Part shown: piece after piece, positions 60,348 through 64,000 of the stretch
Numbering within the stretch: the stretch's first letter is position 1
Layout of the letters: each line of letters begins with the position of its first letter
From: Caldilineaceae bacterium
Lineage (GTDB): Bacteria; Chloroflexota; Anaerolineae; Caldilineales; Caldilineaceae
Direction: 5' to 3'
Assembly: GCA_020634815.1 (NCBI GenBank)
Contig: JACKBA010000003.1
Coordinates: 234,201 to 298,200 of the forward strand
DNA: 64,000 nt
The notes under the pieces: model-generated
The model's database searches: none
Told to the model about the DNA's origin: nothing
The model's input: only the letters and a program-made list of their open reading frames with translations
Program-made: the position numbers and the translations under genes

Positions 60348-62393
60348 CTACCTGACGAGCAAGGCCTGAATGCTAGGCGCCGTATCGGCCCCGCGCGTCC
60401 AGGGAAAGGTTACCGTTACCTGCGTGCCTTCGCCGAGCCGGCTCTTGATTTCGACATCGCCGCCATGCAGCCGGACGAGGCGAGAGACCAGGGCCAACCC
60501 CAGGCCGGTCCCCTCATAGTTGCGTGATAACCGGCTATCAAGTTGCACGAACGGCGCAAAGAGCCGTTCGAGTTGCGACTCATCGATGCCGATGCCTGTA
60601 TCCCACACCAGGAAGCGAACACACTGCTTCTCCGGGTCGGTGGTGACGTTGAGGCCGACCTGCCCGGTTTCGGACGTAAATTTGACGGCGTTGCTGAGCA
60701 GGTTGGTCAGAATCTGGCGGCTTCGCTTGGGATCTGCCCACAGGGTGGCATGTGGCTGGTCCACGTGGAGCTGAATGTGCAGCTTCTTTTCAGCAGCCAT
60801 GGGCTGGATGAGGTGGACGCTACTCTGGCAGAGGTCAATGAGCAGCATTGGCTCCTTAGAGAGATTCATCTTGCCTGCGTCCGCCTTGGCCAGATCGAGG
60901 ATATCGTTGATCAGCGCCAGGAGTTGGCGACCGCTGGCTTCGACCAGTTTCAGGCTGCGCTGCTGGCGTTCGCCAATCTCGCCGTAGGCGCCCTCGCGCC
61001 ACGCCTCGGCTATGCCCAGGATCGCCGACAGGGGCGTGCGCAACTCGTGGCTCATATTGGCCAGGAATTCGTCCTTCAGGCGAGAGGCTTCGTCCAGTTC
61101 CTTGTTCAGCTTGCGCAGCGCCTCCTCGGCGCGCGTGTGCATTTCGACCTGGCCGCGCAGGCGTTCGTAGAGTTCGGCATTCTCAAAGGCCGCAACGGCC
61201 TGGTTCGCAAAGATCTCGAGGGTAAGCATTGTTTCCGCGCTGGGACGCCGGCCATCGAGCGGCTGGTCAAATGACAGGATGCCGATGACTTCCCCCGTCA
61301 GCCGCCGCAGCGGCAAGAGCAAGATGTCCTCGGCATGCCATCGATCTTCCTCCGGCCAGGCAACCATGTCGGCTGCTGCCGGCGGCACGTAACTTGGGCC
61401 GTCAAACTCCGTGTCCCATGCATACTGGCCCGCGGGGATGAAGTAGCATTCCCCGATGCGGAAGCGCTCCTGCATGGGCCGGTCAAACTCATCCCACGTG
61501 TACACGGCGCCATCGAGCATGGCGCGCCCTTCCTCATCCAACCCCTTCGTAACGACCACGTTGACGCTGCCGCTTTCAGGATCGATGAGATTGACGATGA
61601 CCGATCGGTAGCCAAGTTGTTCGTGATTCCCCGCAATCTGTTCCAAAAGCGAGGCCGCATCCTGATTCCAGCGCAATTTGTTCCCCGTCGCCAGCAGCAA
61701 GGCCAGTTGGCGGTTGCGATCCGCCAGGGCGTCCTTGGTGGCAGTCACGGCTGCCTCGGCATCGGTGCGCTCGGCTATCTCGGCACGGAGCCTGTCAGCG
61801 AGCAAATGTTGGTGCTGGAGTGCAACTTCCAGGCGGCGCAGCAATAGCGACAGAGAGAACGTGACCACCAGCGTAATCACGATCGCCGTGAAATTGGCGG
61901 CAAACCAGAAGACTTGCGGGGGCAGATCGGCCGGGACAGGCGCTATACGATAGCCGGTCCACCAGCCGACAACGCCAATTGCGAACGCGTTCAGCGCGAT
62001 CGCCAGCAGGCTGGCGCGTATCCCCAGGAGAATGCCGGTCAACACGGCAAATGCGAAGAGCCAGATCGGGCCGATATTGTACGGCAGTTCAGAGATGAGT
62101 ACGGCGAAGCCGATCAGGTAGACGCAGGTCAACCCGCCGGCGATGCGGGTGTGCATTGCCAGCCGCGGCGAAGCAGCGAAGAAGAGCAAGGCCAGATACG
62201 CCAGCACAAAAATCGCGCTGACGAGTGGCATGCCTGCTGACCAGGCAATCACGCTAGAGAACACCAGGCTGGCCGCACCCAGCGCCAGCCCGCCAATCGC
62301 CAGGATATAAAAGATCTGTGCGCGCAACTCGGCCAGGCTGTCGTCAGCCTGGCCTGAATCTTTGAGATGGAGAAGCGCTTTTACTCGCTGCAT
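60348..62393 (-). CDS. Membrane sensor histidine kinase with GAF domain
   Basis: 681 residues from ATG 62393; there is no clear Shine-Dalgarno sequence, and earlier in-frame starts exist up to 62489. Six or seven helices (about 25-185) form the membrane sensor, followed by a coiled coil (LHQHLLADRLRAEIAERTDAEAAV region), a GAF-like domain (about 240-395, LLLPLRRLTGEVIGILSFDQP), HisKA with phosphorylated His449 in EFLANMSHELRTPLSAILG, and HATPase_c (about 560-675) with RQILTNLLSNAVKFT, WDTGIGID and GTGLGLALVSRLVRLHGG. No response regulator gene is next to it, so it may signal to one elsewhere. It is convergent with the epimerase gene with no terminator between. Confidence 0.9.
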   Translation of the reverse strand: MQRVKALLHLKDSGQADDSLAELRAQIFYILAIGGLALGAASLVFSSVIAWSAGMPLVSAIFVLAYLALLFFAASPRLAMHTRIAGGLTCVYLIGFAVLISELPYNIGPIWLFAFAVLTGILLGIRASLLAIALNAFAIGVVGWWTGYRIAPVPADLPPQVFWFAANFTAIVITLVVTFSLSLLLRRLEVALQHQHLLADRLRAEIAERTDAEAAVTATKDALADRNRQLALLLATGNKLRWNQDAASLLEQIAGNHEQLGYRSVIVNLIDPESGSVNVVVTKGLDEEGRAMLDGAVYTWDEFDRPMQERFRIGECYFIPAGQYAWDTEFDGPSYVPPAAADMVAWPEEDRWHAEDILLLPLRRLTGEVIGILSFDQPLDGRRPSAETMLTLEIFANQAVAAFENAELYERLRGQVEMHTRAEEALRKLNKELDEASRLKDEFLANMSHELRTPLSAILGIAEAWREGAYGEIGERQQRSLKLVEASGRQLLALINDILDLAKADAGKMNLSKEPMLLIDLCQSSVHLIQPMAAEKKLHIQLHVDQPHATLWADPKRSRQILTNLLSNAVKFTSETGQVGLNVTTDPEKQCVRFLVWDTGIGIDESQLERLFAPFVQLDSRLSRNYEGTGLGLALVSRLVRLHGGDVEIKSRLGEGTQVTVTFPWTRGADTAPSIQALLVR

Positions 62394-62517
62394 AGTAGCA
62401 AGATGGATGCACAATAGCCCACGCGCAACAACCCATTCCTGGCTTTCGGCCCGTCCCGTCCTTTCAGCCGGCCATGGAGAGCGCAACAATCAATTGCCGG
62501 AAGCCGGCCGGTCTGGC

Positions 62518-63288
62518 TCAGGACTCGTCCAGGTTCTGCGGAATCAGAACAATGTCCTGGTTCGGATAGGGACCGTAAATCGAGATGCGGCGCAGCGACA
62601 GATTCGGCACAAGGACGCCGGCCGCACGATCCAGATCGACGTGCCGCGCAATTGGCCGCTCCGACACCTCGATGCGCCAGTAGTTGAAGGGGGCCGAGTC
62701 GGGGCTCATGGGCACGGCCGCCTGCCAGTAGAGCACGTGGTCGAACTCGGCCTTCGCGGTGACTTCGCCATGATGGATATGCGTGGTGGGGAAAAAGAGC
62801 GTTGTCGAATCGCGGGTTGGGAACGTGAATGCAATCGGGTGGACATTTCGGGCGCCCGCCTTCAATTTGAAAACGGCATAACCGTAATCGTGATAGTGCG
62901 GCAGTGCGCCCCACACCACCTCCGGAAGGCGAAAACGCGGGTCAAGCTGTGCGAAATCAGCCTGAGAGGGCGCAAAGGACGCCTCAAAGCTGCCGACTTC
63001 GTACACGGGCAACGTTGCTCGTGTCTCTCCCGGTGAACGGTAGACGACGCGCGGCAGTGGGAAACTGCGGTCGATATCGTCGAAGAACTCCGGGTAGCCG
63101 GAAAGGTCGATAAACTTCAACGCACTTCCGGACTGCCCAGGCGGCGTCGGCAGCGGCAGGATCATGGCCAGATCGTCCTGCGCTTCGTAGGCCATGCTGT
63201 AGACGAGGAGTTGCCGCTCGCGGCTGGCGTAGCGTGCATAGATCTTCGTACTCTTGACCGATGTGACTTCAGATGAAAAGATGCACAT
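62518..63288 (-). CDS. Conserved protein of unknown function
   Basis: 256 residues; ATG 63288 follows AAGGGATTGG, so an earlier in-frame ATG at 63333 was not used. It begins MCIFSSEVTSVKSTKIYARYASRERQLLVYSMAYEAQ, a start I associate with a small conserved bacterial family without known role. It is beta-rich, has no signal peptide or membrane helix, and contains a His-rich stretch (ALPHYHDYGYAVFKL, then TTHIHHGEV) that could bind a metal. DIDRSFPLPRVVYRSPGETRATLPVYEVGSFEASFAPS lies between. Nothing nearby points to a pathway. The kinase gene is downstream on the same strand after 124 bp. Confidence 0.7.
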   Translation of the reverse strand: MCIFSSEVTSVKSTKIYARYASRERQLLVYSMAYEAQDDLAMILPLPTPPGQSGSALKFIDLSGYPEFFDDIDRSFPLPRVVYRSPGETRATLPVYEVGSFEASFAPSQADFAQLDPRFRLPEVVWGALPHYHDYGYAVFKLKAGARNVHPIAFTFPTRDSTTLFFPTTHIHHGEVTAKAEFDHVLYWQAAVPMSPDSAPFNYWRIEVSERPIARHVDLDRAAGVLVPNLSLRRISIYGPYPNQDIVLIPQNLDES

Positions 63289-63319
63289 TACCAATCCCTT
63301 TCCGGAATCCATGTTGACC

Positions 63320-63348
63320 TTGCTGCGGCGCATCAGCGCCGGTACAAT
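63320..63348 (+). promoter_or_regulatory. Promoter-like sequence before the MFS remnant
   Basis: TTGCTG (63320-63325), a 17-bp spacer and TACAAT (63343-63348) on the plus strand. It reads into the degraded MFS gene and may be its surviving promoter. The same gap also contains the upstream region of the minus-strand gene starting at 63288. Confidence 0.4.
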
Positions 63349-63456
63349 TAGCCGCTATCATCATGTGCCCGTTGCTCATGTCTCCTGGATTGCCAAGTTG
63401 CCGACCTGACAACTCCTTCATTATCGCCCAATTCGCCAAAAGACCCATATGCAGCA

Positions 63457-63713
63457 TTGCGCGTGCTCTCGTCCGAGGCGCTGCGCCGACGATTCGCTGC
63501 GGTCAACTGGATTTTCATCGGCTCGTCAAACGAGTTGAGCGCCTTTGAAAGCGGCACCGCCGCCAGCATTCTCGGCACGGTGCCGGCGGTCTGGCTTGGC
63601 GACGTGGCGACGCTACTCGTCGTCAGCCTTGTGGCCGTGGCCGCCCCCAACTGCGACAGTTGAACCTCGACCCGCGCCTGCACCCAGCTAGCCAGGCCGG
63701 CGACACCCCGTGA
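63457..63713 (+). pseudogene. C-terminal remnant of an MFS exporter (EntS-like), frameshifted
   Basis: The frame from 63457 encodes RVLSSEALRRRFAAVNWIFI, then GSSNELSAFESGTAASILGTVPAVWLGDVATLLVV, which is the end of an EntS-type major facilitator exporter (the R-G-R-V-x-A-V-N and G-x-x-N-x-L-G-x-F-E-S-G region). At the C5 run 63644-63648 the frame shifts: reading on in the +2 frame gives QLRQLNLDPRLHP and then a stop at 63711-63713, the expected C-terminus. The first about 300 residues are absent; upstream sequence shows no MFS helices. So both an internal or 5' loss and a single-base frameshift have occurred. The neighbouring promoter-like sequence may be the original one. An assembly or sequencing error could explain the frameshift but not the missing part. 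Confidence 0.75.
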
Positions 63714-63715
63714 CA

Positions 63716-64000
63716 TCACGCGCCGGCGGTCGATTCCTGCACGATTCGCTCGACCACCTGGCGTAGCACATTGGCCGGTTGGGCGCCGGAGACGAGATAC
63801 TTGTCGTTGAATACCATCGCCGGCACGCCGTTGAGCCCGTACGAGCGCGCCAGATCGACATCGGCCTGCACCATGCGGTCATAGGTCGGGTCATCGAGCG
63901 CGGCGGCAAAAAGCGCACCATCCAGCCCGGCCGCTACCGCACAATCGACCAGCACTGCGCGATCCGAGATATCGAGCGCGTCGCTCCAGTAGGCACGCAT
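63716..64000 (-). CDS. DsbA/FrnE-family thioredoxin-like protein, C-terminal part (cut by window edge)
   Basis: The last 94 residues of a protein that runs off the window; the ATG at the very edge is internal because the family is about 210-240 residues. The segment DVDLARSYGLNGVPAMVFNDKYLVSGAQP is the cis-Pro strand and following turn of FrnE-like (DsbA-fold) oxidoreductases, and RAYWSDALDISDRAVLVDCAVAAGLD is the preceding helical insert. FrnE proteins act as cytoplasmic disulfide isomerases or in polyketide steps; the active Cys motif would lie outside the window. The gene ends 2 bp from the MFS remnant, in the opposite direction. Confidence 0.8.
   Translation of the reverse strand: MRAYWSDALDISDRAVLVDCAVAAGLDGALFAAALDDPTYDRMVQADVDLARSYGLNGVPAMVFNDKYLVSGAQPANVLRQVVERIVQESTAGA

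Noticed and set aside
63363..63548. Small plus-strand frame just after the promoter-like sequence at 63320
   Set aside because: No homology, no ribosome site, and it overlaps the MFS remnant in another frame.

Overview
This 64 kb window is high-GC bacterial chromosome, densely coded on both strands with short intergenic gaps. The gene set fits a filamentous or thermophile-related Chloroflexota lineage (Anaerolineae/Caldilineae-like). It includes an M29 aminopeptidase, type 2 isopentenyl-diphosphate isomerase next to a polyprenyl synthase, a three-gene E1/E2 keto acid dehydrogenase operon, SH3/PD40 and LysM envelope proteins, large GT39-type membrane proteins, and many dispersed hairpin repeats. 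That placement is an inference from gene content; no rRNA or tRNA gene was found to test it.

Layout. 1-3.6 kb: end of an M29 peptidase, a sugar kinase gutted by an internal deletion, a short repeat cluster, and a two-gene membrane operon ending in a CPBP protease. 3.7-7.5 kb: a release-factor-like protein (baeRF type) followed by ClpC. 7.5-16.4 kb: exported proteins (beta-propeller plus DUF1906, an unknown secreted protein, an SpaA-like LysM protein), a GH1 glycosidase and a GT4 glycosyltransferase. 16.6-21.5 kb: an M1 aminopeptidase diverging from fni and a prenyl diphosphate synthase. 21.6-25.2 kb: the E1alpha-E1beta-E2 operon. 25.5-33 kb: a Cys/Met-type PLP enzyme, a GalT-like transferase overlapping a methyltransferase, an M20 dipeptidase, and an ADP-forming acyl-CoA synthetase fused to a GNAT domain. 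33-40 kb: an SH3/PD40 envelope protein, a cysteine-less redoxin, and a MacAB-like export operon. 40-47 kb: a two-component system diverging from that export operon, then two GT39-like proteins, one with a repeat insertion read in frame. 47-53.5 kb: M42 peptidase, DUF624 protein, Nnr metabolite-repair fusion, DegV, PlsX and a membrane NERD-like protein. 53.6-56.9 kb: RadC, RDD and SpoIIM-type membrane proteins. 57-60.3 kb: DtxR-type and MerR-type regulators, a 96-bp tandem hairpin array, and an NAD-dependent epimerase behind a MerR-type promoter. 60.3-64 kb: a sensor kinase, an unknown conserved protein, an MFS exporter remnant and the end of a FrnE/DsbA-like protein.

Regulation visible in the sequence. 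Several genes have a -10 box about 6-10 nt before the start codon, so their mRNAs are probably leaderless. The epimerase promoter has the 19-bp spacer and central inverted repeat typical of MerR activators, and a BmrR-like MerR gene lies just upstream. Two 15-bp sites 22 bp apart sit between the export operon and the two-component genes, suggesting binding of the response regulator. Five or more unrelated families of short inverted or tandem repeats occupy intergenic gaps, and one has invaded a coding sequence.

The best leads for something new are the MerR / 96-bp array / epimerase locus, the baeRF-ClpC pairing, the acyl-CoA synthetase-GNAT fusion that keeps its catalytic histidine, the tandem operator at 40.15 kb, and the repeat inserted in the GT39 gene.
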